Shown piece by piece: positions 1-8,276 of a stretch of DNA of 64,000 nucleotides (its first letter is position 1; each line of letters begins with the position of its first letter). A model generated the notes under the pieces. It made no database searches. It saw only the letters and a list, made by a program, of their open reading frames with translations, and was not told the DNA's origin. The stretch lies in assembly GCF_009674625.1 (NCBI RefSeq), contig NZ_WKJQ01000002.1:1-64000 (forward strand), read 5' to 3'. The stretch is from Haloferax marinum (lineage in GTDB: Archaea; Halobacteriota; Halobacteria; Halobacteriales; Haloferacaceae). A program made the translations under genes and the position numbers.

Positions 1-696
1 ATGACTGAGAGACCAGTGTCTGACCGTGAGTCTGTTCGAAAGAACACACCTGGGCAAGGCGTTCGCCCCGAAGCGGTCGATGTCGACCCCGCTGCACCCG
101 ACGAGTTTGGCCTCGTACAGGCGTGGTGGGGCGACGGAAAAGGGAAGACGACCGCTGCCTTGGGGATGGGTTTCCGTGCTGCAGGGCACGGTTTTCGAGT
201 CCACATGCTTCAGTTCATGAAGGGCGGGGCAGATTCAGTCGAAGCAGTCCGTGGTGAGTACAACGCCATCGCTGCGATGCCAGGATTTTCGTTCGAGAAC
301 CGTGGGCACTACGGGTGGGCAGGGATGGCTGACGGAAGCGACGAAGAAGACCACGCCAAACAAGCGGAAGCAGGCATGGACCGTGCGAGAGAGCTACTCG
401 ATGCAGCGGCAGCAGCCGACCTCTCGTCCCCGCTTGCTCTCGATGGTCCACCAGAAGACGGTGTCCACTTCCTCATCCTCGACGAGATTCTGTACGCCGT
501 CTCGATGGGGTTACTGGATGCGTCCGCCGTCGTCGAACTCGCCGAGCGAAAACCGGACCGTCTCGAACTCGTCTTGACTGGAAGTCACGACGAACCGGAG
601 TATCTGTACGACGTTGCCGACCTCGTCACGAACGTCCGAAAGGTGAAACATCCAATCGAGAGCGGCCAGCGCGCGCGAAAAGGAACCGAATATTGA
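1..696 (+). CDS. cobO: Cob(I)yrinic acid a,c-diamide adenosyltransferase (CobO/CobA type)
   Basis: This enzyme transfers the adenosyl group of ATP to the cobalt of corrinoids, a late step of cobalamin synthesis and salvage in the cytoplasm. A P-loop GDGKGKTT lies at residues 44-51, followed by the family pattern TAALG. The C-terminal part holds a hydrophobic ILDEI strand and the ending KHPIESGQRARKGTEY, which closely matches CobO proteins. The length of 231 aa is slightly above the family norm because of a 35-residue acidic N-terminal extension. The window begins exactly at an ATG, so an upstream start cannot be excluded. It stands before a convergent stress-protein gene. Cobyric acid synthase lies 47 kb away on the same strand. 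Confidence 0.92.
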   Translation: MTERPVSDRESVRKNTPGQGVRPEAVDVDPAAPDEFGLVQAWWGDGKGKTTAALGMGFRAAGHGFRVHMLQFMKGGADSVEAVRGEYNAIAAMPGFSFENRGHYGWAGMADGSDEEDHAKQAEAGMDRARELLDAAAAADLSSPLALDGPPEDGVHFLILDEILYAVSMGLLDASAVVELAERKPDRLELVLTGSHDEPEYLYDVADLVTNVRKVKHPIESGQRARKGTEY

Positions 697-723
697 ACAG
701 AAGAGTATCGGCGAGGAGTGTCG

Positions 724-1605
724 TCACTCGGACGACTCGTCTCGCGGACCGACCGTAATCACCGGAACCGGCGCTGTTCTGACCGTTTTCTCGGCGACAC
801 TCCCGAGTAAAATTCGGTCGATACCACTCTTTCCGGTCGTACCCATCACGACTGCGTCGATGTCGTATTCGTCGATGATTTCACTGATTTCGTCGCTCGG
901 CGTTCCATATTCGAGGTGTTCGACGACACGCGAAACCCCCAGTTCTGCTGCTCGAGAGGCGACGGTTTCGACGGCGGTAGTCGCGACTTGTTCGTACTCA
1001 CTACCGGACAGCGCTGACCGAACGTCGGGGCCGAGTGCCGAGTCGTCGATGACGGAGAGAACGTGTACCGTCGCGTCTGTTTCAGCAGCGAGTTCGAGGC
1101 CGTGTTCTGCGGCACGTGTTGCGGACTCACTGCCGTCTGTCGGAATGAGGACGTGTTCGTACGGGAAGTTCAACTGGTCTGTCGACACCATCCGGGCAGT
1201 GAGGACCGGACGCTTCGAGAGGCGTACAACTTTTTCGGTGATGCTCCCGAGCAGTCGACGCGAGATTCCTTGCCGGGCGTGTGTGGGCATCACGACGAGG
1301 TCGTAGTCGTATTTGTCTGCGTACTCCGCAATCGTCGGTGCTGGATTCCCTTGGATGACGTCGGTCCCGTAGGTAACTCCGAGAGTGTCTAACGTGTTTC
1401 CTGCCTCCTTCACTACGGATTCGCCTTGGTCGACGAGTGCGTCGACGACCTGGTTGTCCACCAACGTGACGCTGTCACGGTCCGTGTTTGCGACGAACAG
1501 AAGTTGCACCTCGCCGTTCGACCAGTGAGCAATCTCACTGACGTGGTGGAGTATCGCGCTCGACTCAGACGCTTCGTCGACTGGGAAGAGAATTTTTTCG
1601 TACAT
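724..1605 (-). CDS. Tandem-domain universal stress protein (UspA family)
   Basis: This cytoplasmic protein of 293 aa consists of two UspA domains, about residues 1-143 and 147-293. Each ends with the nucleotide-binding signature: GISRRLLGSITEKVV in the first and GIDRILLGSVAEKTV in the second. Such proteins bind ATP or AMP and act in stress tolerance; the specific role cannot be read from sequence. The start ATG is placed by the opening MYEKILFPVD, which is the canonical beginning of a Usp domain, and by a TATA-like box 27 bases upstream. The gene reads toward the cobalamin adenosyltransferase gene. Confidence 0.93.
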   Translation of the reverse strand: MYEKILFPVDEASESSAILHHVSEIAHWSNGEVQLLFVANTDRDSVTLVDNQVVDALVDQGESVVKEAGNTLDTLGVTYGTDVIQGNPAPTIAEYADKYDYDLVVMPTHARQGISRRLLGSITEKVVRLSKRPVLTARMVSTDQLNFPYEHVLIPTDGSESATRAAEHGLELAAETDATVHVLSVIDDSALGPDVRSALSGSEYEQVATTAVETVASRAAELGVSRVVEHLEYGTPSDEISEIIDEYDIDAVVMGTTGKSGIDRILLGSVAEKTVRTAPVPVITVGPRDESSE

Positions 1606-1628
1606 TGTCTACATGTATGTTCGGGCAC

Positions 1629-1636
1629 AAATAAGA
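1629..1636 (-). promoter_or_regulatory. TATA-like box of the universal stress gene
   Basis: On the minus strand the sequence TCTTATTTG is centred about 27 bases before the ATG at 1605. That spacing is what a leaderless haloarchaeal transcript would need. Confidence 0.5.
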
Positions 1637-1761
1637 ACTTCCGGCGGTGAGAGGGACACACCACCGAGTACAACTGTCGGTGTCTGCTCAACTGTCGGTG
1701 ACTACTGCGTTCCTTGGTCTCCGGTTCGGTCTGAAAAAAGTATCCGGTCTGTGACGCGTAT

Positions 1762-2229
1762 TCAGTTGGCGTCGACGATTTCGATGTCGAAGACGAGTGT
1801 CTCGCCGGCGAGTTCGTGATTGAAGTCGATTCGAACGACGTCGTCGTCAGCGTGGACGATTTCGCCGAGACCGCCCTGCTGGGTCTGGACGTACATGCCT
1901 TCTTCGGGGTCGTCACCGAGAACTTCGCGGAGTTGTGCGGTGTCGTGCTCTCGGATTCGGTCTTCCGATGGCTGGCCGTACGCTTTCTCTGGCGGAATCT
2001 CTATCGACTCTTCGTCGCCAACGTCCATCCCGACGAGGGCTTCGTCGAGACCTTCGATTACCGTCCCTGCACCGACTTCGACGGTGAGTGGTTCGTACTC
2101 CCGGTCGGGTTGTGCCTCGGCCAGACCCTCCTCTTTCGCGACTTCAGGCCGAGAGGTGTCGAAAATCGTCCCGTCTGTGAGCTTCCCTACGTATTCGAGT
2201 GAGACAGCATCACCAGTTTCGATTGCCAT
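1762..2229 (-). CDS. FKBP-type peptidyl-prolyl cis-trans isomerase (SlyD-like)
   Basis: This is a 155-aa prolyl isomerase and folding helper. The FKBP core shows YVGKLTDGTIFDTS near the N-terminus and GTVIEGLDEALVGM at about residues 53-66. It is followed by an inserted-in-flap segment (about 75-130) typical of the archaeal and SlyD branch, and then FNHELAGETLVFDIEI. The ATG at 2229 (MAIETGDAV) is chosen because it begins exactly at the domain. The open frame extends 50 codons further upstream into nondomain sequence, which I reject. A TTTTAA element lies just upstream on the minus strand. The rhodanese gene lies 109 bases upstream on the same strand. Confidence 0.93.
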   Translation of the reverse strand: MAIETGDAVSLEYVGKLTDGTIFDTSRPEVAKEEGLAEAQPDREYEPLTVEVGAGTVIEGLDEALVGMDVGDEESIEIPPEKAYGQPSEDRIREHDTAQLREVLGDDPEEGMYVQTQQGGLGEIVHADDDVVRIDFNHELAGETLVFDIEIVDAN

Positions 2230-2338
2230 GGACGAACCTCTCTGCTGGAAACGGTTAAAAGACAGTATTGCCGTGCGAATTGTCGGTCTATTGTCCACTC
2301 GTCGTACCGAACGTCGGTTGGCACCTGAGGTGGCTCTC

Positions 2339-2707
2339 TCAGAGCAGTCTCCACAGAAGTGACCGTATCTTGTAGCCAACCGACCCCTTTTGGTAGCCAG
2401 TCCATCCGCTCATTCCGCCTGCAAGCGTCTTCGCGTCGTACCCTTCGGATTGCAGGAGGCTCGTCGCCCGCTTCGCGACGACCCCCATCTTACAGACGAC
2501 GACGATATCTTTGTCGCCGGGAATCTCGTCGAGGTGCTGCCGTAGCGAGTTCTCGTCACCCGACCGAATGTCGTCGTAGACCGGCACGTTGTGACTTCCA
2601 TCGATGGCGTTTCGTCGGTAGTGGTCTGTCGGTCGGATGTCGAGGACGAACGGTTCCGTGTCGCTGGCTAAACGTGCGTCGAGTTCGTCTGGTCGAATCT
2701 TCCCCAT
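2339..2707 (-). CDS. Single-domain rhodanese-like sulfurtransferase
   Basis: This 122-aa protein is one rhodanese domain. It has LDIRPTDHYRRNAIDGSHNV (the CH2A-type motif) near the N-terminus and the active-site loop CKMGVVAKRA, with Cys72 as the predicted persulfide-carrying residue. It ends with GGMSGWTGYQ. Such proteins move sulfane sulfur or handle cyanide or thiols in the cytoplasm. The ATG at 2707 (MGKIRPDELD) starts right at the domain; the 21 codons upstream do not look like protein. It shares the strand with the FKBP gene and may be cotranscribed. Confidence 0.9.
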   Translation of the reverse strand: MGKIRPDELDARLASDTEPFVLDIRPTDHYRRNAIDGSHNVPVYDDIRSGDENSLRQHLDEIPGDKDIVVVCKMGVVAKRATSLLQSEGYDAKTLAGGMSGWTGYQKGSVGYKIRSLLWRLL

Positions 2708-2832
2708 TGTTGTCTCCGAACGGTCCGACAGCCAAAGCGTTGGTGTTTCGACTAGACAGTTGGAGACCACGCTACCCCAATTGGTTGGGAATCACGGCGT
2801 ACGTTGAACAGGGAGGGGTTCGTACTCGCCGC

Positions 2833-3438
2833 ATGGACAAGTGGGACGAACGGTTCAGCGAAGGTGAGTATCCGACCGACCCAGAACCGTCTCCAGTGTT
2901 ACGTGCGTACGTCGATACCTTTCCCGAGGGACGCGCACTCGACGTCGCCGCAGGGACGGGGCGAAATGCGATATTTCTCGCAACCGAGGGGTTCGACGTC
3001 GACGCGCTCGACCAGTCGAGTGCGGGGCTCGAAATTATCAGAAATCGAGCGAAGGAAGCGGGAATCGACGACCGGGTGCAAACCGTGTTGGCCGACGCCA
3101 CTGAGTTCGACTATCCCGAGAGTACCTACGACGTCGTCACCATCAGTTACTTTCGGACGCTGGACAAGTTGGGGGCCATCAAAACAGCGCTAAAACCGGG
3201 GGGAGTTCTCTTTTATCAACATCATCTTCAGTCGTCGCCGCCTGCAACGGTCGGGCCGAGTACGAACCGATACCGATTCCAGTCGAACGAACTCCTTCGG
3301 GCGTGTCTGGACTTGACTGTGCTCTATTACGAGGAGTCGACCGAAGACCGTGACGGGAGAACCTCCGCGACGGCGACGATCATCGCCCGAAACAGTCGTG
3401 GTGGTACGCAGTCGTACCCCTCACGTCATTGGGAGTGA
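2833..3438 (+). CDS. Class I SAM-dependent methyltransferase (TehB-like)
   Basis: The protein has 201 aa and a Rossmann methyltransferase core. Motif I is LDVAAGTGRNAIFLA (residues 36-50), the acidic loop is VDALDQSS, and VLADATEFDYP and KPGGVLFYQHHL mark later motifs. The opening MDKWDERFSEGEYPTDPEPS is characteristic of TehB/thiopurine-type methyltransferases. The acceptor is unknown; tellurite or small thiols are typical for the family. The ATG at 2833 is preferred although the frame is open for 158 codons upstream, because that region is antisense to the rhodanese gene and lacks domain features. Confidence 0.85.
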   Translation: MDKWDERFSEGEYPTDPEPSPVLRAYVDTFPEGRALDVAAGTGRNAIFLATEGFDVDALDQSSAGLEIIRNRAKEAGIDDRVQTVLADATEFDYPESTYDVVTISYFRTLDKLGAIKTALKPGGVLFYQHHLQSSPPATVGPSTNRYRFQSNELLRACLDLTVLYYEESTEDRDGRTSATATIIARNSRGGTQSYPSRHWE

Positions 3439-3882
3439 CCGCTCTCCGAGTATCTTTCCAGGCAGATGTTGGGTTCCTACTCCACTCGACTACTCACGGA
3501 ACGCAGACCAGACGTGAGTAGCACCCATTCGAACAATCGAGCATGTTTTGGAATTGGTAGGAACCTCGACTATATTATCTTCAGACAGTCTTCGAACCCG
3601 TCTATTCGATATCATCCAAGTTCGAGTCCTCGGCTATAACTGTATCATTAGGCACTCTGTAGGAAGTTAGTCGGTTTGCCAGCCTGGGTGCAGCTACTGT
3701 GATTGCATAAAATACCTAGATAAATATATACTCGAATATGTGCCATAAATGGTTACTACCTCTCTCGAACCGTTCGAGATGGTCGAGCGAACCGCGAACA
3801 GAGACGCAGACTCGAACTATCGGTGTATCTGACTTTCACGTGGTAGTGTTCGTCTACAATCTTTATCTGTTGCTACGTTGTT
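3439..3882. other. Noncoding spacer, AT-richer than its surroundings
   Basis: No convincing gene is seen in these 444 bases. The part from about 3,690 to 3,760 is AT-rich, with runs such as AAATATATA. A TATA-like CTTTATCT at about 3860 probably serves the next gene. No repeat or RNA signature is recognised. Confidence 0.5.
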
Positions 3883-4488
3883 ATGACATCTATGGGGAAC
3901 CAAGAAGGGGGAGACCCAAAACGGACACATACGGAACCACCCAGGGCAGTCGAAGAGCGAGCAAAGAACGTCGGTAGCGAGTACGTCAGTCGGATTCTCC
4001 AGTACGAGTGGGCAGACGTCCTCGTCTCGTCCCCGCCCGAAACGGACGGTCTCAATTGGGTACCTGGCCACGTCGGGAAAGAGTGGGGACGCGTCGCGCC
4101 CGACGTGTGGAGTCCGATTCGTGCGCGGGGATACGACCCACATTTCAGACACTTCCCAACCGTCGACCGGTTCGACCGCGGCGAGTTCCAGTTCGAGTTC
4201 CGCCTCACTCCCACCTCTCCCGGCGACGGAGTAGACGAACGATACGAAGAGATGGCCCACTCGAACTTTCGAGAACGAATCGACGACTACGTCTCGAATA
4301 CGTCGAACGGCACTACGTGGGAGAATGCGAGCGTCGTCACAGAGCAACCGACAGTTCTCTGGCGAGCAACCTATCGGTTCCCGTCGCAAGACAGCGTTGG
4401 GTACTACAAAACGCTGCGTCGGGCTATCGAAGAGCACGAATGGGTGGTCGAACTCGCCCACGAGGTTCTCGACGAAACCGACGCGTAA
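3883..4488 (+). CDS. Conserved-looking hypothetical protein
   Basis: I do not recognise this 201-aa soluble protein. It is acidic and rich in aromatic residues in its central part (for example GYDPHFRHFPTVDRFDRGEF). It has no signal peptide, membrane segment, Cys cluster or nucleotide-binding motif. Two starts are possible: ATG at 3883 and ATG at 3892 (MGNQEGGDP). The second fits a leaderless transcript better, as a CTTTATCT element is centred about 28 bases before it. Codon use matches neighbouring genes, so the frame is very likely real. The amidohydrolase gene follows 62 bases downstream on the same strand. Confidence 0.75.
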   Translation: MTSMGNQEGGDPKRTHTEPPRAVEERAKNVGSEYVSRILQYEWADVLVSSPPETDGLNWVPGHVGKEWGRVAPDVWSPIRARGYDPHFRHFPTVDRFDRGEFQFEFRLTPTSPGDGVDERYEEMAHSNFRERIDDYVSNTSNGTTWENASVVTEQPTVLWRATYRFPSQDSVGYYKTLRRAIEEHEWVVELAHEVLDETDA

Positions 4489-4550
4489 CAGCTACGTCAC
4501 AACTCGAGTGGCCCGGTCGTTTTTTACCATCTCGGCACTGTCTTTCATCG

Positions 4551-5426
4551 ATGACCGTGAGGGATTCGCTCGACGAGCCACGCATTATCGACACGCATGC
4601 ACACCAACCGACCGCAGAGTTCCTCCAGGACGCCGGCGGTGAGATGATGCAGGACGCAGCAAACAAGTTCGGAACCGCCATCGAGACGTGGGACTACGAA
4701 TCGATGATAGCGGAGTACCACGAGTACGGTATCGGCAAAGCAATCCTCCTCGGGTGGGACGCCGAGACGAATACTGGAAACCCACCAGTTCCGAACGACT
4801 ACGTGGCCGAGATTCGCGACGAGTATCCGGAGTTCTTCGTCGGATTCGGAAGCGTCGACCCGCTGAAAGACGACTGTGTCGACGAAGCAGTTCGGTGTGT
4901 CGAAGAGTTGGGTCTGTCCGGGTTCAAATTTCAACAAATCGCACAGGGGTTCGACCCGAGTGACGACGCCCACACAGAACTGTTCGACACTATCGAGGAC
5001 CTCGGGGTCCCCGTTATCTTCCACGGCGGGAACTCGACACTCGGAGCTGGGTCACCGGGTGGCCGTGGTCTCAAAATCAAATACGGAAACCCGATGCTCA
5101 TCGACGACGTGGCGGCAGAACACCCAGAATTACAGATTCTCATCGCCCACCCAGCGTTCCCGTGGGAGAAAGAACAACTCGCTATCTGCCAGCAGAAGGG
5201 CAACGTCTACATGGATTTCTCCGGGTGGCTTCCGAAGTACATCGACGACCAGGTGCTTCACTACGCGAAGACCGTGTTACAGGACAAGGTGATGTTCGGC
5301 ACCGACTACCCGATGATTCGACCCGAACGCTGGTTCGAATCGTTCGACGACCACTTCGACGCACCCGACGAAGTAAAGCGGAAGATTCTCTGGGAGAACG
5401 CCGAGCGATTCCTCGGACTGGACTGA
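4551..5426 (+). CDS. Amidohydrolase-2 (ACMSD-like) family metal-dependent hydrolase
   Basis: This 291-aa TIM-barrel protein carries the metal-site motifs of the amidohydrolase-2 family: DTHAH near residue 15, IFHGGNS in the middle, LIAHPAFPWEKE, and FGTDYPM near the C-terminus. The family contains decarboxylases such as ACMSD and hydrolases acting on aromatic or cyclic acids, so a link to the aromatic catabolic region next door is possible but inferred. The ATG at 4551 (MTVRDSLDEPRIIDTHAHQ) is chosen. The open frame runs 181 codons further upstream, but that stretch is antisense-like and overlaps the upstream gene. Confidence 0.85.
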   Translation: MTVRDSLDEPRIIDTHAHQPTAEFLQDAGGEMMQDAANKFGTAIETWDYESMIAEYHEYGIGKAILLGWDAETNTGNPPVPNDYVAEIRDEYPEFFVGFGSVDPLKDDCVDEAVRCVEELGLSGFKFQQIAQGFDPSDDAHTELFDTIEDLGVPVIFHGGNSTLGAGSPGGRGLKIKYGNPMLIDDVAAEHPELQILIAHPAFPWEKEQLAICQQKGNVYMDFSGWLPKYIDDQVLHYAKTVLQDKVMFGTDYPMIRPERWFESFDDHFDAPDEVKRKILWENAERFLGLD

Positions 5427-5429
5427 GCC

Positions 5430-6194
5430 TCAGTCGAACTCTGGTCGGCGTTTCTCCAAGAACGCCGAGACTCCTTCTTCGTGCGCATCGGTGTCGTATG
5501 CGAGCGTCTGCGCCTGTGCTTCACGCTCGAGGCCGTCTCGCCACGGCCGTCCGAGGTTTGCATGTATCGCTTCCTTCGCGAGCGCGAGCGTTTCGGTCGG
5601 TCGGGACGCGAGTGTCTCGACCATCTCGTCGACCACAGTGTCGAGTTCGTCGGGAGCGACGACTTCGTTCACGAGGCCAAGTTCGAACGCACGCTCGGCC
5701 GAGATTAGGTTCCCCGTGAACGCTAACTCTTTGGCTGCCCGAAGGCCGACGAGTTCGGGGAGCGTGACCGTCGCCCCGGCGTCGGGGACGAGACCAACGT
5801 TGACGAACGACGCCGCAAACCGTGCTTCGGGGACAGTGTAGGCGAAGTCACACGCAGCGACGATGGATATGCCCGCTCCGACTGCGTCGCCGTTGACACG
5901 GGCAACGACCGGGACCGGTGCGGTAAGTATGGCTTCTGCCACGCGACCCAGTGTCCCACGCACACGCTGGTACGCTTCGCGGGCAGTCTCGTCCCGGTTT
6001 GCCATCGCCTCGATATCTCCGCCCGCGCTGAACGCGTCTCCATCGCCGGTCACCACGACTGCGTCGAAGGACTCGGCCGTGACCGCTTCGAGTGCCGCAG
6101 AGAACTCACGGGCCACGTCTGCTGTGAATGCATTTTTGACCTCTGGCCGGTCGAACGTGACCGTCCTGACTCCAGTTTCGTCTTCGATTCGCAT
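5430..6194 (-). CDS. paaG: Enoyl-CoA hydratase/isomerase family, PaaG-like
   Basis: This 254-aa crotonase-fold protein has oxyanion-hole segments AFSAGGDIEAM (about 63-73) and NGDAVGAGISIVAACDFAY. The active-site loop reads VGLVPDAGATVTLPEL, which places an Asp where PaaG isomerases have theirs and lacks the usual hydratase Glu. PaaG converts the phenylacetyl-CoA ring epoxide to oxepin-CoA and also isomerises double bonds. The ATG at 6194 begins at the domain; the open frame continues another 227 codons upstream but runs antisense to the regulator gene. It lies beside the regulator and paaABCD. A general short-chain enoyl-CoA hydratase is the alternative. Confidence 0.82.
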   Translation of the reverse strand: MRIEDETGVRTVTFDRPEVKNAFTADVAREFSAALEAVTAESFDAVVVTGDGDAFSAGGDIEAMANRDETAREAYQRVRGTLGRVAEAILTAPVPVVARVNGDAVGAGISIVAACDFAYTVPEARFAASFVNVGLVPDAGATVTLPELVGLRAAKELAFTGNLISAERAFELGLVNEVVAPDELDTVVDEMVETLASRPTETLALAKEAIHANLGRPWRDGLEREAQAQTLAYDTDAHEEGVSAFLEKRRPEFD

Positions 6195-6247
6195 ACGCTC
6201 GCTACACGGACACGAGATAAATAGCCTCGCCGGGAGACGCGATACCG

Positions 6248-6886
6248 CTAGCCGAACAACGTTCCGAACAACGACTGCTGTGCTCGGCGGAGACGTTCGA
6301 GGAATGCGGATTTGCTGATTTCGAGTTCGTCCGCGACGTCGTCGGCCGTGATACTCCGTGGAAGTTCGAAATAGCCCATCTCGTAGGCGACGTGGAGGCT
6401 CTCTTCTTGTGCAGGGGTCAGGTTCCAAGCCCGACCGATGGCAGATTCCTCGTCCGCACGGAGCGGATAGACGCGCTGTAGCCGAATCCCGACTGTCTGG
6501 CCTGCTTTCTCCATCACTCCTCTGAGAACGTCGTTTCCGACGACTGCACCTCGCATCGTCGCACCACCGTTGTTGTACTGCATCGATTCGACGAGAAACC
6601 CGACGTCGACGAGTTCGTGGACGACACACGGGTGTTTCGAGAGACAGCGGTAGGTGTACGCCTCGTCGGTACGGGTAACGTGAAGATACCGGATGTTTTC
6701 GTCGTCGTCGAGGACGGCGGGGAGTCGGTCGTCCGGTGGCGACGAAAAGTGCAGGAGGACGTTGCCGTCGGCACGGAGTTGCGGAGCACTCGCGTCGATA
6801 GCCACGGGAACTTGTTCCGTCGCACGGGCGAGTGGACAGTCGTCCCCGTCGATACGGAACTCGGTGACCAGACATTCATCTATCAT
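6248..6886 (-). CDS. Bat-type HTH_10 transcriptional regulator
   Basis: This 212-aa protein has an N-terminal sensory region and a C-terminal helix-turn-helix of the bacterio-opsin activator type. The latter is recognisable from LTPAQEESLHVAYEMGYFEL and ITADDVADELEISKSAFLER. It probably controls the paa genes: it is divergent from paaA and the intervening 103 bases hold a perfect 16-base palindrome. The ATG at 6886 is preferred over the GTG at 6892. Haloarchaeal members of this family often sense small ligands, but the ligand here is not deducible. Activation or repression cannot be decided from the sequence. Confidence 0.85.
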   Translation of the reverse strand: MIDECLVTEFRIDGDDCPLARATEQVPVAIDASAPQLRADGNVLLHFSSPPDDRLPAVLDDDENIRYLHVTRTDEAYTYRCLSKHPCVVHELVDVGFLVESMQYNNGGATMRGAVVGNDVLRGVMEKAGQTVGIRLQRVYPLRADEESAIGRAWNLTPAQEESLHVAYEMGYFELPRSITADDVADELEISKSAFLERLRRAQQSLFGTLFG

Positions 6887-6920
6887 CCCCACATCATCTC
6901 ACGCTATCTTACTCGACCGA

Positions 6921-6950
6921 GGTATAAAAACCCCGTCTATAGACGGGCTA
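6921..6950 (+). promoter_or_regulatory. paaA promoter: TATA box followed by a perfect 16-base palindrome
   Basis: GGTATAAAAA at 6921-6930 is a strong TATA box. It is followed directly by the perfect palindrome CCCGTCTATAGACGGG at 6932-6947, between the TATA box and the expected transcription start. The paaA ATG is at 6990. A dimeric regulator bound there would block initiation, so this is a likely operator. Confidence 0.75.
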
Positions 6951-6989
6951 ATTCGTAAGTGGTTATCCGTGATAGTTCTGTGTATACCG

Positions 6990-7934
6990 ATGGACCTCGA
7001 AACTGTCAAAGAACGGGCGGGACCGCGAGAGTTCTCCCCGAAAGACGACATGCCGGAAGAGTACCGGAAGGCTGCGACCCGGATGATTCAGTTCCACGCG
7101 AACAGTGAAATCATGGGTGCGTACCTCGAACGCCCATTCATCCGCCAGGCCCCGAGCCTCGAACGGAAACTGGCGTTCTCGGCGAAGGTGCAAGACGAAC
7201 TCGGTCACGGACAACTGCTGTACCGTGCCGCCGAGAGTCTCGGCATCAAGACCCGTCAAGAGATGCTCGACGAACTCGCAAACGGGCAAGGGAAGTTCCT
7301 CAACTGTTTCCACTACCCGATGGAGTCGTGGGTCGAGACGCCGATGATCGCCTTCTTCGTGGACGGAGCGGCGATGCGCCGGCAGGCGACGCTGAAGAGT
7401 ACGTCGTGGGAACCGTACGCCCACGCGATGGACAAGGTCTGTTTCGAGGAGGGCTTCCACGTCAAACACGGTGAGGCCGTGCTCCACGAACTGATGACCG
7501 GGTCGAAGAAGGAACAGGAGATGGCACAGGCGGCCTTCGAGAAGTGGTGGCCGCGCATCATCCAGTTCTTCGGTCCGACCGACAAACAATCGACCCACCA
7601 CGGGTTCGCCAGCGAAGTCGGTCTGAAGAAGATGTCCAACGACGAACTCCGTCGCGCGTTCCTCAACACCTACATCCCGAAGGCCGAGAAGTACGGTCTG
7701 GTGATTCCGGATACGCCGACTATCGAGAAGAACGACGACGGGACCTACAACGTCGCAGAAGACGAGCTCGACTGGGACGAGTTCTTCCAGATTGCCAAGA
7801 ACGAGTACGAACCTGGCCTCGGTCAAATAGACTCTCGCAAGAAAGCGCAGGAAGCGGTCGCCTGGGTTCGCGAATCGATGGACAACCACGAACAGCGCCT
7901 GTACGGTGGCACGAGCCCACAGGCGGCGGACTAA
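6990..7934 (+). CDS. paaA: Phenylacetyl-CoA 1,2-epoxidase, catalytic subunit PaaA
   Basis: PaaA is the di-iron subunit of the multicomponent monooxygenase that adds oxygen across the ring of phenylacetyl-CoA. The 314-aa protein shows the ferritin-like iron motifs VQDELGHGQLL (E70 and H73) and CFEEGFHVKHG (about 152-160). RQAPSLERKLAFSAKVQDEL and PRIIQFFGPTDKQST are typical PaaA blocks. It is the first gene of a tight run paaA-paaB-paaC-paaD-zinc ribbon, with 12 bases before paaB. The ATG at 6990 is the first in-frame start after the promoter. Confidence 0.96.
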   Translation: MDLETVKERAGPREFSPKDDMPEEYRKAATRMIQFHANSEIMGAYLERPFIRQAPSLERKLAFSAKVQDELGHGQLLYRAAESLGIKTRQEMLDELANGQGKFLNCFHYPMESWVETPMIAFFVDGAAMRRQATLKSTSWEPYAHAMDKVCFEEGFHVKHGEAVLHELMTGSKKEQEMAQAAFEKWWPRIIQFFGPTDKQSTHHGFASEVGLKKMSNDELRRAFLNTYIPKAEKYGLVIPDTPTIEKNDDGTYNVAEDELDWDEFFQIAKNEYEPGLGQIDSRKKAQEAVAWVRESMDNHEQRLYGGTSPQAAD

Positions 7935-7946
7935 CGGAGTGATTCG

Positions 7947-8276
7947 ATGATTTGGGAAGTTTTCCGACAAAAGAAAGCAGGCGACTACCACACCCACTGC
8001 GGCAACGTCCACGCTCCCGACCGGGAGATGGCGTTGCTCTTCGCAGAAGTACAGCACGCACGACGGATGCCCACGAACAGTTTGTGGGTCGTCCCGAAAG
8101 ACGAAATCGGTGAAGTCGACACCGAAGACGTCGCGTTCGGTGGCACGACGGACAAGTCGTACCGCTGGGCCATGACGTACAACTTCGAGGCGGCCGCAGA
8201 AGAGGTTGCAGCGTCAGAAGACGAACAGGCAGAGGCCGAACGACAGCGCAAGGCCGTCGTGGATGGTGACGACTGA
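7947..8276 (+). CDS. paaB: Phenylacetyl-CoA epoxidase subunit PaaB
   Basis: PaaB is a small structural subunit that bridges PaaAC heterodimers in the epoxidase complex. The 109-aa protein begins MIWEVFRQKKAGDYHTHCGN and carries NVHAPDREMALLFAEVQHAR and NSLWVVPKDEI, all matching the family. The acidic C-terminal tail from about residue 83 is longer than in bacterial PaaB, as expected for a halophile. Its stop overlaps the start of paaC by one base (TGATGG). Confidence 0.95.
   Translation: MIWEVFRQKKAGDYHTHCGNVHAPDREMALLFAEVQHARRMPTNSLWVVPKDEIGEVDTEDVAFGGTTDKSYRWAMTYNFEAAAEEVAASEDEQAEAERQRKAVVDGDD

Noticed and set aside
4008..4550. Upstream extension of the amidohydrolase frame
   Set aside because: The 181 extra codons are Arg-rich, overlap the preceding gene in another frame and come before the canonical N-terminal DTHAH motif.
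6195..6875. Upstream extension of the PaaG-like frame
   Set aside because: The frame is open for 227 more codons but runs across the regulator gene out of frame; the crotonase fold begins at the ATG at 6194.
6963..8057. Long minus-strand frame of 364 codons opposite paaA and paaB
   Set aside because: It is a mirror of the paaA/paaB coding strand, lacks domain features and overlaps well-supported genes; long antisense frames are common in high-GC haloarchaeal DNA.
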